Positions 26,921-35,384 of a stretch of 64,000 nucleotides of DNA are shown piece after piece (the first letter of the stretch is position 1; every line of letters starts with the position of its first letter). Made by a program: the position numbers and the translations under genes. Under the pieces are notes generated by a model. The model was not told where the DNA came from, made no database searches, and saw only the letters and a program-made list of their open reading frames with translations. This stretch comes from Desulfovibrio sp. Marseille-P6017 (GTDB lineage: Bacteria; Bacillota_A; Clostridia; Peptostreptococcales; Peptostreptococcaceae): contig UWOR01000008.1 in the NCBI GenBank assembly GCA_900604495.1, positions 1 through 64,000 of the forward strand. The letters are read 5' to 3'.

Positions 26921-27412
26921 TTACTCATCCTCCTTTAACTCTTGGTTTTCCTTTTTTATTTCAACAATACTGTCATACATTTTTTTAAATAAACGTATCA
27001 TTTCATCAGTATCTTTTTCACCCATTTTTTCAACAACTTTTTGAGTAAATTCTTCAAACATCTGATTTTCTTTAATAAGTATTTCCTCACCTGAATTTGT
27101 TAAGTTAACATAAACAACTCTCCTATCTGACTTATCTGCAACTCTCTCAACAAATCCTTTTTCTTCTAATGTATTTATAAGCTTTGATATTGCTGGTTTT
27201 GTTATCATAGAATATTTACTTAAGTCCGATGCTTTTACCCCTTTAGAAAATTGACCATTGGAATTATTATGATCTTTTAAACAATTTATTGCCTTTAAAA
27301 GCATAAATTCTCTATTAGGCATAGTTCTTTTTCTAAATCCATGGTGAGTTAATTTATTAATCCGTGTTATGACGCTTAATAACTCTCTAGATTTATCTTC
27401 AAATACATCCAT
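26921..27412 (-). CDS. MarR-family transcriptional regulator
   Basis: 163 residues with the winged helix at about 60-125: VKASDLSKYSMITKPAISKLINTLEEKGFVERVADKSDRRVVYVNLT, including the conserved wing Asp-x-Arg-Arg. GGAGGTG precedes the ATG. It is the first gene of an operon with two ABC exporter genes, and two identical palindromes precede it. Likely represses the exporter until a ligand binds. Confidence 0.93.
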   Translation of the reverse strand: MDVFEDKSRELLSVITRINKLTHHGFRKRTMPNREFMLLKAINCLKDHNNSNGQFSKGVKASDLSKYSMITKPAISKLINTLEEKGFVERVADKSDRRVVYVNLTNSGEEILIKENQMFEEFTQKVVEKMGEKDTDEMIRLFKKMYDSIVEIKKENQELKEDE

Positions 27413-27450
27413 TTATTATATTCACCTCCATATATTAATTGCCACTAATA

Positions 27451-27487
27451 ATAGTTAACTATGATAACTTTTATTATAGTTAACTAT
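27451..27487 (-). promoter_or_regulatory. two identical MarR-type palindromes
   Basis: ATAGTTAACTAT occurs twice (27451-27462 and 27476-27487), each a perfect 12-bp palindrome, with starts 25 bp apart. They sit 39-75 bp upstream of the marR start, the expected place for autorepression. Confidence 0.7.
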
Positions 27488-27600
27488 TATATTATAGTCA
27501 ATATAAACTTATACTCCCTATAAATTTAATTATTTCCATACATTAATTTATAAATAGCATAAACATAAAAAATATTTCACATAACTTTTACTATCACTTT

Positions 27601-27658
27601 TAATAATAAAAAAGCTATAAATAGTTTATATAAACTATTTATAGCTTTTTTATTATTA
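27601..27658. terminator. 58-nt perfect palindrome, terminator of hydG
   Basis: Arms of 29 nt are perfectly complementary with no spacer, ending in AAAAAAGC / GCTTTTTT tracts and an ATTATTA edge. The right end contains the hydG stop codon. It can terminate hydG and block read-through toward marR. Confidence 0.85.
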
Positions 27659-29107
27659 AAATCTAAAATCACGTTTCCCATCTTTTAAATCATTTAGATG
27701 TTCTTTTACTATTTTCTTTACCTTTTCATTAGGAATCTTCTCTACTTCTTTATCTATTAACGATTCACCTTTTTCTTTGGTATCCAAAGATGCATAGTCT
27801 TCTAAGTATTCTTTTAATGTCATTAATGCATTAGGCTGACAACAGTTAGCTATTTGACCTGATTTTACAAGTTTCATAAATCTATCACCTGTTCTTCCTT
27901 CTCTATAACAGGCAGTACAAAAACTTGGTATATATCCCATTTCTAATAACCAATTAACAACTTCATCTAAAGTTCTGTTATCATCTACATCAAATTGAGC
28001 TGTATTCTCTTTTTCATGCTTACCTTCAAATCTATCAGCGTATCCTCCTACACTAGTACTAGATGCTCCACTAATTTGAGAGACACCTAAGTGCAATACC
28101 TTTTCCCTAGTTTTTTGAGATTCTCTTGTTGACACTATCATACCTGTATATGGTACAGCTATACGAAGAACTGCTACTATCTTTTGGAACACATCATCAG
28201 GTACACCATCAGGGAAATCATCTGGATTTATATCATCAGCAGGTCTTATTCTTGGTACACTTATCGTGTGAGGCCCAACTCCAAACTTAGCCTCTAAATG
28301 CTCTGCATGCATAAGTATACCTACAAAGTCGTATTTATATGTATTTAACCCATATAAAACACCTAATCCTACATCGTCTATTCCAGCTTCCATGGCCCTA
28401 TCCATCGCTTCTGTATGATATGCATAATCACTTTTAGGTCCTGTTGGATGAAGCCTCTCATAAGATTCTTTGTTATATGTTTCTTGGAATAATATATATG
28501 TTCCAATTCCTGCATCTTTTAGTTTTCTGTAATTTTCAACTGTTGTTGCTGCTATATTTACATTAACCCTACGTATTGCTCCATTTTTATGCTTTATACT
28601 ATAAATTGTATCTATACATTCTAATATGTACTCTATTGGATTATTTTTGGGATCTTCTCCCGCTTCTAACGCTAATCTTTTATGACCTAAGTCTTGAAGA
28701 GCTATAACTTCCCTTCTTATCTCATCTTGTGTAAGTTTCTTTCTTGCTATAGTTTTATTTTTTAAATGGTATGGACAGTAAACACACCCATTTACACAAT
28801 AATTAGAAAGATAAAGTGGTGCAAACATTACTATCCTATTGCCATAAAATCTTTTTTTAATATCTTCTGCTAAGCTAAACATTTTCTGAATTAATTCTTT
28901 ATCTTCACAGGAAAGAAGTACTGCTGCCTCCCTATGAGTTAATCCATTACATCTATTTGCTTTATCTAAAATTCCTTCTATTAATTCTTTGTTATTTTTA
29001 TTTTGCTCTGCATACTCTATAGTTTCTAATATTTCCTCATGATTTATAAATTCTGTTGCTACACTTGATTTTACATCATATACACTTTTTGTTGTTACAT
29101 CACACAT
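27656..29107 (-). CDS. hydG: [FeFe]-hydrogenase H-cluster maturase HydG
   Basis: 483 residues, full length. The radical-SAM cluster is CVNGCVYC (Cys104, 108, 111), with the TIM-barrel segments LALEAGEDP and YILFQETYNKESYERLHP. The C-terminal extension holds the second cluster ligands CTACYREGRTGDRFM and NCCQPNAL. HydG cleaves tyrosine to make CO and cyanide for the H-cluster. HydE, HydF and a hydrogenase are not in the window. It follows a TM1266-type regulator gene and its structured leader, which probably controls hydG too. Confidence 0.96.
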   Translation of the reverse strand: MCDVTTKSVYDVKSSVATEFINHEEILETIEYAEQNKNNKELIEGILDKANRCNGLTHREAAVLLSCEDKELIQKMFSLAEDIKKRFYGNRIVMFAPLYLSNYCVNGCVYCPYHLKNKTIARKKLTQDEIRREVIALQDLGHKRLALEAGEDPKNNPIEYILECIDTIYSIKHKNGAIRRVNVNIAATTVENYRKLKDAGIGTYILFQETYNKESYERLHPTGPKSDYAYHTEAMDRAMEAGIDDVGLGVLYGLNTYKYDFVGILMHAEHLEAKFGVGPHTISVPRIRPADDINPDDFPDGVPDDVFQKIVAVLRIAVPYTGMIVSTRESQKTREKVLHLGVSQISGASSTSVGGYADRFEGKHEKENTAQFDVDDNRTLDEVVNWLLEMGYIPSFCTACYREGRTGDRFMKLVKSGQIANCCQPNALMTLKEYLEDYASLDTKEKGESLIDKEVEKIPNEKVKKIVKEHLNDLKDGKRDFRF

Positions 29108-29227
29108 TTCTCCATACCCCTTTTTATTAAATTTATACAGTTTATATAATATGTCAAATAAACTGATTCTGATATGATTTAAATATGACTACTTTACAAA
29201 AAGTGATGGTTTAAGATGAAATAGGAT

Positions 29228-29479
29228 TTACTTACTTATCTTTGAATAGTTAATTTTTACATTAATTCCATTGATCATCCCTAATTTTCCTGATAATGAA
29301 TTAATAATATCATTAGTAGCATCAATTATTATACTTATTATAGATATTCCTTTTTCTCTATACGGTATTCCCATCCTGCCAACAATATATTTTTCGTAGT
29401 TGTGTATAATATCATTTAACTTCGGTATTGCCTCTTTTTCTTCTATTATTATACCAACTAATGCTATTCTAGTATCCAC
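29228..29479 (-). CDS. TM1266-type iron-only hydrogenase system regulator
   Basis: 83 residues from GTG 29479, seven bases after AGGGGG; the frame to 29506 runs through the terminator hairpin and is not a likely start. The ACT/NikR-C-like fold pattern VDTRIALVGIIIEEKEAIPKLNDIIHNYEKYIVGRMGIPYREKGI, later SIIIDATNDIINSLSGKLG and INVKINYSKI, is that of the small regulators associated with HydEFG genes (TM1266 family). The exact action of the family is unclear. It lies 120 nt upstream of hydG in the same direction, behind a leader RNA with terminator. Confidence 0.8.
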   Translation of the reverse strand: MDTRIALVGIIIEEKEAIPKLNDIIHNYEKYIVGRMGIPYREKGISIISIIIDATNDIINSLSGKLGMINGINVKINYSKISK

Positions 29480-29492
29480 TATAAATCCCCCT

Positions 29493-29525
29493 AAAAAAAT
29501 CCCCATACCTATATAGGCAGGGGAT
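29493..29525 (-). terminator. terminator in the leader of the hydrogenase regulator
   Basis: On the minus strand ATCCCC pairs with GGGGAT around an inner CCTATATAGG, followed by seven Ts. It sits between the structured leader and the GTG start 14 nt further on, the classic layout for transcription-attenuation control. Confidence 0.85.
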
Positions 29526-29685
29526 ATTATTATTCTGTCTTATACCATCGCCTTCTCATTCGGGACTAACCCTCATGCATCTCAGTACGATTCAGTTAAA
29601 AAATCTTCTCTCTTGGGATATTTAATCCTTTAAGGTTAGATATACTTTGATGGTATCACATAGTATTCCTATTATCAATTAATTT
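29526..29685 (-). ncRNA. unassigned structured leader RNA, candidate riboswitch upstream of TM1266-type gene and hydG
   Basis: About 160 nt between a good promoter and an intrinsic terminator. An outer stem ATACCATC / GATGGTAT (29656-29649 with 29549-29542) encloses roughly 100 nt. Inside, CTAACC pairs with GGTTAG, and there are unpaired purine-rich stretches such as CAAGAGAGAAG and GAATGAGAAGGCG. I compared it by memory with SAM, TPP, FMN, lysine, cobalamin, c-di-GMP I and II, T-box, M-box, THF and guanidine consensus features and found no match. Its position suggests it senses something relevant to hydrogenase maturation. Confidence 0.6.
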
Positions 29686-29690
29686 TTAAT

Positions 29691-29719
29691 ATTATATCTT
29701 ATTCATAATGTATTGTAAA
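29691..29719 (-). promoter_or_regulatory. promoter for the leader, TM1266-type gene and hydG
   Basis: TTTACA (29719-29714), 17-bp spacer, TATAAT (29696-29691). It overlaps the 3' end of the sensor kinase gene, so the hydrogenase genes start independently of the kinase operon. Confidence 0.7.
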
Positions 29720-31132
29720 ATTAAATATAGATTTATATTTTTCAGTTGTTTCATAGTATATATTTTCATCTAAATTTTTCATTATTTCCCATGCAATCGA
29801 CAGTCCAATTCCAGTTCCTTCAGATGAATGTGATTTATCTGCTTTATAAAATCTATCAAAAATAAATGGAATATCATCGTCTTCTACACCTATTCCAGTA
29901 TCACATACACTCACCTTTAAAAAATGTTCTTCTTTTACCACCCTTAATGTTACACTTCCATTATCAGCAGTATATTTAAATGCATTATCTAGTAATATTA
30001 CTAAAACCTGTGCTATACGATTAATATTAGTATATACATAAGGTAACTCATCAAATTTTATATCTATAATAAGATCTATATCTAGATCTTCAGATATAAT
30101 TTTAAACTCATCTATAACTTGTAAAAATGTATCTTTTAAATTAACTCTAGCTTTTTCTAAAGATGCTTTTCCTGATTGTAATCTAGATAATTCCAACATA
30201 TCTTTTATTAATGATTCCATCCTTACAGATTCTCTAAGTATCATACTATAGTATTTATCCTTATCTATCTTATCTACTAAACTACCATCTTTTAATATTT
30301 CTGCCATTGCTCTAATTGAAGTTATAGGTGTTTTTAGTTCATGAGTTACATTTGCTACATAGTCTCTTCTTGTTTGTTCTAATAACTTTGATTGTCCTTC
30401 ACTATTTTCTAAACGAATTGCTAAATCATTAAGTGCACTAGATAATAGTTCTGTTTTATTATCTTCATCAACGTCACACCTAACAGAAAAATCACCTTCA
30501 TACATCTTCATTACCATTTCCGTCATACTTTTCATTTTACTGAATTCTTTTTTACTTACCAAGTATATAGGTATTACTATAGCTATAAATATGAAAATCA
30601 TACTTACACTCAGAACTGTATTTAAACCAAATATAACCCTATTAAATTCCCTTGCAAACTTTAAAACAAAAATTGTTCCTATAATATTTTCATTTTCATC
30701 TTTTAAGGGTTCACCTACAATCATTATATCCCCTTTTATTCCAGTTACTTTTATAATTCCTTTTATTGAATTCCCATGTAAAACTGAGATTTTATACGAT
30801 TCAAGTGCTTTATCCACTTCATCCGTGGTTAAATATTTATATTCTAAATCTGATGTGAATTTACTTTCACTAATAATTATGTTTCCATACTTATCATAAG
30901 CTTGCATAATTGAGTTATTTATAGGATATATACTTGCCAATTTATCTATACTATATCTGCCATACTCATATCTTTTCGTTATTTTGCTCAAACTTTCTTC
31001 TGTTTCTCCAAGCTTTATTTTTAAAAAATATTGGCTCATAGTAAAATTACAAAATAGTATCATTAAGATTAATGTTGTTATTATTAATCTTACTAATTTA
31101 TTCGACATATATTCATAATATTTTATATCCAT
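29699..31132 (-). CDS. two-component sensor histidine kinase
   Basis: 477 residues. Two membrane helices (about 14-34 and 168-193) flank an external sensor region of roughly 130 residues. A HAMP-like linker follows, then HisKA with THELKTP (His264), and HATPase motifs DNAFKYT, VCDTGIGVEDD and GTGIGLSIAWEIM. The ligand is unknown; the external region has a PAS/Cache-like mixed composition (KYGNIIISES). It overlaps the response-regulator stop by 1 nt and is thus co-translated. Confidence 0.93.
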   Translation of the reverse strand: MDIKYYEYMSNKLVRLIITTLILMILFCNFTMSQYFLKIKLGETEESLSKITKRYEYGRYSIDKLASIYPINNSIMQAYDKYGNIIISESKFTSDLEYKYLTTDEVDKALESYKISVLHGNSIKGIIKVTGIKGDIMIVGEPLKDENENIIGTIFVLKFAREFNRVIFGLNTVLSVSMIFIFIAIVIPIYLVSKKEFSKMKSMTEMVMKMYEGDFSVRCDVDEDNKTELLSSALNDLAIRLENSEGQSKLLEQTRRDYVANVTHELKTPITSIRAMAEILKDGSLVDKIDKDKYYSMILRESVRMESLIKDMLELSRLQSGKASLEKARVNLKDTFLQVIDEFKIISEDLDIDLIIDIKFDELPYVYTNINRIAQVLVILLDNAFKYTADNGSVTLRVVKEEHFLKVSVCDTGIGVEDDDIPFIFDRFYKADKSHSSEGTGIGLSIAWEIMKNLDENIYYETTEKYKSIFNFTIHYE

Positions 31133-31821
31133 TATACAGCCTCAATCTTATATCCAACACCATAAACAGACTTTATTTCCCAAGTTATATCATCTCTTTG
31201 AAGCTTTTTTCTTAATCTTTTTATTTGCGTATCTACTACTCTTGTATCCCCAAAATAATCATATCCCCAAACTTCAGATAAAATATGTTCTCTGTTAAAT
31301 ATACTTCCTGGGCTAGATACTAACATAAATAAAATTTTCATTTCTTTAGGAGTAATCTTAATAGATTCTCCATTTATACTAACTTCATGTGTATCTAAAT
31401 TTATTTCTAAATCTTTATATTTAATATAATGTTTTTCATTATTTGAATTTGGAGTTATTCGTCTTAAAACAGTTTTTATTCTAGTTACAACTTCTCTTGG
31501 TGAAAATGGTTTAGTAATATAGTCATCTGCACCAAGCTCTAATCCTAATATTCTATCAATAGTCTCATCTTTTGCACTAAGCATAATTATTGGAACATCA
31601 CTAGTTTTCCTAATTTCCCTACAAACTTCTTCTCCAAACATCTTAGGCATCATTAAATCTAATAATATTAGGTCTGGATTATATATATTATTTTTTTCTA
31701 TTGCTTCTAATCCATCATATGCTGATATGTAATTGATTCCATTTAACTTTAAATATTCTCCTACTGTCTCATGTACTGATTGTTGATCATCACAAATTAA
31801 AACTAAAAGTGATTCATTCAA
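31132..31821 (-). CDS. OmpR-family response regulator
   Basis: 229 residues. Receiver domain with acidic pair Asp11-Asp12, phospho-acceptor Asp55 (LLDLMMPK), and KPF at about 103-105. The C-terminal winged helix has the ITPKEMKILFML and VDTQIKRLRKKLQ segments. The cognate kinase follows with a 1-nt overlap. Targets cannot be told. Confidence 0.94.
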   Translation of the reverse strand: MNESLLVLICDDQQSVHETVGEYLKLNGINYISAYDGLEAIEKNNIYNPDLILLDLMMPKMFGEEVCREIRKTSDVPIIMLSAKDETIDRILGLELGADDYITKPFSPREVVTRIKTVLRRITPNSNNEKHYIKYKDLEINLDTHEVSINGESIKITPKEMKILFMLVSSPGSIFNREHILSEVWGYDYFGDTRVVDTQIKRLRKKLQRDDITWEIKSVYGVGYKIEAV

Positions 31822-31913
31822 TGTTAATCCCCCCTAATATTTTTTAATTTTATCTTAGATTAATTCTTTAATATATTATCATATTATGGTGTTTTTATAA
31901 ATAATTACAAAAT

Positions 31914-31970
31914 AAAAGAGCTATACTAAAATAAAGTTATAATAACTTTACTTTAATCTAACTCTTTCCA
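31914..31970 (-). terminator. terminator region after cbiN
   Basis: Imperfect hairpin with AAAGAG / CTCTTT at the base and AAAGTTA / TAACTTT near the tip. Pairing is interrupted, so the call is moderate. Confidence 0.5.
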
Positions 31971-31972
31971 TT

Positions 31973-32275
31973 CTAATGTTTTTTCTTTTTACTACCTAGA
32001 TAGTATCCTATTAATCCTGCTCCCAATGCTGCTTGTGTCGAAAATAATAAACTTTCTATTTCTCCACTTGGAGGTTCGTAAAAACTTGTAAACCATGGTT
32101 CATAATTTGGAGAAAGTTCTGTTATAGCTTCTTCTGCCTGACCATCTGCTCCACCATATTCTGCATGTGGATTAAGTACTAGTGGTATTATTATTAATAT
32201 AATTGCTAAGAATAATAGTATCCAGTTAAGTTTATTATCTCCTTTAGCTTTTCTGTCATTAACCTTTGTATCCAT
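31973..32275 (-). CDS. cbiN: cobalt transport protein CbiN
   Basis: 100 residues from ATG 32275, nine bases after GAGGAGG and overlapping the cbiM stop. Two membrane helices (about 18-37 and 77-93) flank an external loop with [22 protein letters not shown], which matches CbiN's conserved loop (ADGQ, Y-x-PWF). CbiN assists CbiM in Co2+ uptake for cobamide synthesis. No cbiQ or cbiO follows: the next gene is a response regulator. Confidence 0.88.
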   Translation of the reverse strand: MDTKVNDRKAKGDNKLNWILLFLAIILIIIPLVLNPHAEYGGADGQAEEAITELSPNYEPWFTSFYEPPSGEIESLLFSTQAALGAGLIGYYLGSKKKKH

Positions 32276-32993
32276 ATTCTGCAACCTCCTCACCTTCATT
32301 TTGTACAATTAAATTGTATAATATTGTAGTTAATATACCTTCTGCAATTGCTATTGGTATTTGAGTGAAGAAAAATACACCTAAAAATTTAATTGCTGAG
32401 CTTGCAATTCCACCTGTGGCGTCTGGAAATGCTAATGCTAATTGTAAAGATGTTACAGTATATGTAAGTAAATCACCTAATGTTGCGGCTATAAATACTG
32501 CCCAACTCTTGTTTATCTTATTCTTAAAAAACTTAAATGTGAAAAATGACACTATAGGACCTACTATCGCCATTGAAAAGGCATTTGCTCCAAGTGTAGT
32601 TATACCTCCATGAGCTAATAATATCGCTTGGAATAAAAGTACTATAACCCCTAGTACTGTCATTACACTTGGTCCAAATAATATTGCACCTAGACCTACT
32701 CCAGTAGGATGAGAGCAACTTCCTGTAACCGAAGGTATCTTTAAAGCTGATAATACAAACACAAACGCTCCACATAAAGCTAATAATAACTTTTTCTTTG
32801 GTTGATCTTTTACTATTTTATTTATGGATTTTAAACCTATGATAAAAAATGGTATAAATAGTATAGACCATATTATCGACCACTTAACTGGCAAAAAACC
32901 CTCCATAATATGCATAGCACTTGATTCAGTAGGATTCATTACTATAAGTAGCAAAGAAGCTATTACCCCTATTTTTAAATTTAATTTTTTCAT
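32259..32993 (-). CDS. cbiM: cobalt transport protein CbiM (ECF S-component)
   Basis: 244 residues. A signal peptide ends at SSA, leaving MHIMEGFLP: the mature N-terminal Met-His-Ile-Met is the Co2+-binding feature of CbiM. Further features are [21 protein letters not shown] and [28 protein letters not shown] precedes the ATG. No cobalamin riboswitch is visible in the 329-bp upstream gap; only a short CATAATTATG palindrome (33081-33090) stands out there. Confidence 0.92.
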   Translation of the reverse strand: MKKLNLKIGVIASLLLIVMNPTESSAMHIMEGFLPVKWSIIWSILFIPFFIIGLKSINKIVKDQPKKKLLLALCGAFVFVLSALKIPSVTGSCSHPTGVGLGAILFGPSVMTVLGVIVLLFQAILLAHGGITTLGANAFSMAIVGPIVSFFTFKFFKNKINKSWAVFIAATLGDLLTYTVTSLQLALAFPDATGGIASSAIKFLGVFFFTQIPIAIAEGILTTILYNLIVQNEGEEVAEYGYKG

Positions 32994-33322
32994 ATTAAAC
33001 TCCCCTCTATAAATTTATATGATGTTTAATAATTTCACTAACAACACTAATTATAGCTATATTACATGAATAAATTGTGTCATAATTATGTCTTTTTCTT
33101 GTCATACTTAGTACAAATTTATATACATAGGAATATTTTAATTTAATTCTATTAGCTTAATTATTTTAAATCACTTTTATATATTTAGTCTATAAATTTA
33201 ATAAATTCTAAAATTATTAATTTATCATGTAGATGACTATTACTTTGCACTATTATTTTATGTATATTTATGAGAATTCTGGATATAATTCACTTGTAAT
33301 AAAAAGTCAAGGGGGATAAAAT
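32994..33322. other. divergent intergenic region between cbiM and the PIN-like gene
   Basis: 329 bp, AT-rich. It holds a CATAATTATG palindrome (33081-33090) on the cbiM side and TATAAT (33284-33289) as a plausible -10 for the plus-strand gene. No B12-box or other riboswitch consensus is seen. Confidence 0.4.
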
Positions 33323-33943
33323 ATGGAAAAATTTTTTTTGATTGATACTGAAAATGTTAATATGAGAGCTTTATATGGTGCTCATCTACTTAATCCTAAC
33401 GATCTAATAATTTTATTTACAACAAATAGAACATCAACAACTAGTTTTAAGGATTCAGTTATAGACGCTTTAAATACTAGTGCTAAAATAAAAAAAATAA
33501 ATGTAACTACAGGAATAAAAAATAGCTTAGATTTTCAATTAGTCGGATACCTAGGATATCTAATTGGGTCTAATAAAGATAACATAAACTACTACATAGT
33601 TAGCAAAGACAAAGGTTATTTATCTTCTATAAATCTTTTATCTGAAATTTCTAATACTCAAAATTTTACAATAGATCTTATTCCTAGTATACAAAGCATT
33701 TCATATGATTTATATAATGAAGCTAAAGATCCAATGTTGGATTTAGAGGACGAAATTATAGTTGAATTGAAAGGTTATGGATATACTAATAAAACAATAA
33801 CAAAGGCTTTAATTGCAATACAATCATCTTTTGATTTAGAAAGCCTTGAGCTTAATTTCTTTTTACAATTTGGATGGAATAAAAAGATATTAAATATTTG
33901 TAAACCCATAGTTCATCAGTATTATAGTAATTCTATTGCATAA
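33323..33943 (+). CDS. PIN/NYN-like domain protein
   Basis: 206 residues. The N-terminal 130 residues follow the PIN/NYN fold: FFLIDTENVNMRAL with an acidic residue at 8, SLDFQLVGYLGYLI with Asp near 72, and IVSKDKGY with Asp near 93, the usual acidic catalytic set. The C-terminal 70 residues are helical and unassigned. PIN domains are metal-dependent RNases, often toxins, but no antitoxin gene lies beside this one. GGGGG precedes the ATG. Confidence 0.6.
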   Translation: MEKFFLIDTENVNMRALYGAHLLNPNDLIILFTTNRTSTTSFKDSVIDALNTSAKIKKINVTTGIKNSLDFQLVGYLGYLIGSNKDNINYYIVSKDKGYLSSINLLSEISNTQNFTIDLIPSIQSISYDLYNEAKDPMLDLEDEIIVELKGYGYTNKTITKALIAIQSSFDLESLELNFFLQFGWNKKILNICKPIVHQYYSNSIA

Positions 33944-34077
33944 CATATATTTCATCAAATCATAATTACTTATTGCCAAACTTATCTTACTAATTCTTCC
34001 TAATCATAAAAAATCAGTTTATTAACCATCATTATCCATGTTATAATACCAATATTGTTATTAGAAAGGTGGTTAAT

Positions 34078-34839
34078 ATGGGTATTAATAGAATTCTTAA
34101 TTTTGCCTCTACCGCAGGCAAAATGATGCTTCAATGTGGTGGAGAAACTTATAGGGTTGAGGAAACTATAACAAGAATATGTCAATCTTTCGATGTTGAT
34201 GATATCGATGTTTTTGCATCTCCTACAGCTGTTATGGTTTCAATAATAGTTGATGGAAAAATACATTCGGTTGTTAAAAGAATTAGTTCTCGTAGCATCG
34301 ATTTAAATATGGTACATAATATAAACTCATTATCTAGAACTATTTATAAAAATAGACCAGATATTTATTTTTGTGAAAAAGAATTAGAAAGACTATGTGT
34401 AGAGGATTTTTATTCGCTTAAAACTACTCTATTTGCTGCAGGTATTGCAACATCAACATTCACAATTTTATTTGGTGGTGGCTTTACTGATTTTATTTGC
34501 GCATTTATTATAGGTATTTTAACAAAAGCATTATCATTATTTTTAAATAAATCATCTCTTAATGAATTTTTTATCAATAGTATATGTGGTGCATTAGTTT
34601 CTATATACTCAATAATTCTTTTAAATTTAGGTATAATTACTCAGCTCGATAAATTAGTTGCAGGTAGTATAATGCTTTTAGTCCCAGGTTTATCTCTTAC
34701 TAATTCTATTAGAGATATACTTGAAGGTCAGTTGCTTTCAGGTTTAGCTAAAGCTGCTGAAGCACTTTTTATAGGTATATCTACTGCAGTTGGAACTGGT
34801 ACTATTCTTCATTTATACTTAAAATTAGGAGGAATATAG
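34078..34839 (+). CDS. threonine/serine exporter, N-terminal half (DUF1212/ThrE)
   Basis: 253 residues from ATG 34078, behind AAAGGTGG; the upstream GTG lies within that site. A cytoplasmic N-terminal domain contains the conserved MMLQCGGETYRVEETITRIC and DVFASPTAVMVSI, followed by five hydrophobic helices. It pairs with the next gene to make a split ThrE-type amino-acid exporter. The start of the downstream gene is 2 nt from this stop. Confidence 0.88.
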   Translation: MGINRILNFASTAGKMMLQCGGETYRVEETITRICQSFDVDDIDVFASPTAVMVSIIVDGKIHSVVKRISSRSIDLNMVHNINSLSRTIYKNRPDIYFCEKELERLCVEDFYSLKTTLFAAGIATSTFTILFGGGFTDFICAFIIGILTKALSLFLNKSSLNEFFINSICGALVSIYSIILLNLGIITQLDKLVAGSIMLLVPGLSLTNSIRDILEGQLLSGLAKAAEALFIGISTAVGTGTILHLYLKLGGI

Positions 34840-34840
34840 T

Positions 34841-35272
34841 ATGATTATAGAAGTTATCATGGCATTTGGTGTTGGACTTAGCTTCGGATTACTTTTTAAT
34901 GTAAAAGGTAAATACTTATATATAGCAGGCATTGGAGGAGCTTTAGGTTGGTTTACTTATAAATTATGTCTGAGTCAAGGATTAGGAGATAGCTCATCCT
35001 TATTTCTATCTGCAATAGTTTTTAGTATATATTGCGAGATTTGCGCTAGAGTTTTTATGACTCCTGCAACAATACTTAGTGTGTGTTGCTTAATACCTTT
35101 AGTTCCAGGATATGGTGTTTATAATACACTATATAGCTGCTTAAAAGGTGATTATATGAAAGCCTTAGAGATTGGAATTAATACTTTAAGTAGTGCTGGT
35201 GCATTAGCACTGGGGGTTATTTTAATATCTACTTTATTTAGAAATTTTAATTTATATAGCATATTTAAATAA
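34841..35272 (+). CDS. threonine/serine exporter, C-terminal half (DUF3815)
   Basis: 143 residues with four to five membrane helices and the conserved VKGKYLYIAGIGGALGW and CLIPLVPGYGVYNTLY segments. It completes the two-gene ThrE-like exporter. The ATG follows the previous stop by one base. Confidence 0.88.
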   Translation: MIIEVIMAFGVGLSFGLLFNVKGKYLYIAGIGGALGWFTYKLCLSQGLGDSSSLFLSAIVFSIYCEICARVFMTPATILSVCCLIPLVPGYGVYNTLYSCLKGDYMKALEIGINTLSSAGALALGVILISTLFRNFNLYSIFK

Positions 35273-35274
35273 AA

Positions 35275-35320
35275 AAATCAACGAGAAAAAAACTTTTATA
35301 GGTTTTTTCTTGTTGATTTT
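35275..35320 (+). terminator. terminator after ThrE-like pair
   Basis: Arms around AAAATCAACGAGAAAAAA and TTTTTTCTTGTTGATTTT with a G-T wobble. It ends in a T-run. Confidence 0.8.
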
Positions 35321-35384
35321 AATTATAAATTCACATACTTATCTATGTTTACATTTTTACGATTAAACTAATCAATAATTATTT

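Noticed and set aside
27601..27658. 58-nt perfect palindrome as a mobile-element end or MITE
   Set aside because: It overlaps the hydG stop, has the A-run/T-run layout of a bidirectional terminator and no flanking target duplication or second copy.
29526..29685. T-box, SAM, TPP or c-di-GMP-II identity for the leader of the hydrogenase regulator
   Set aside because: Key consensus elements of each class (for example the T-box antiterminator sequence, the GACGCAAAGC core, the TPP CUGAGA/ACCUGA pairing) are missing or incomplete.
32994..33322. Possible cobalamin riboswitch upstream of cbiM
   Set aside because: None of the B12-box or core elements are visible; the region is plain AT-rich sequence with one short palindrome.
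33323..33943. PIN-domain protein as a toxin of a toxin-antitoxin pair
   Set aside because: No small antitoxin-like gene is adjacent or overlapping; the protein has an extra C-terminal helical region unlike VapC toxins.
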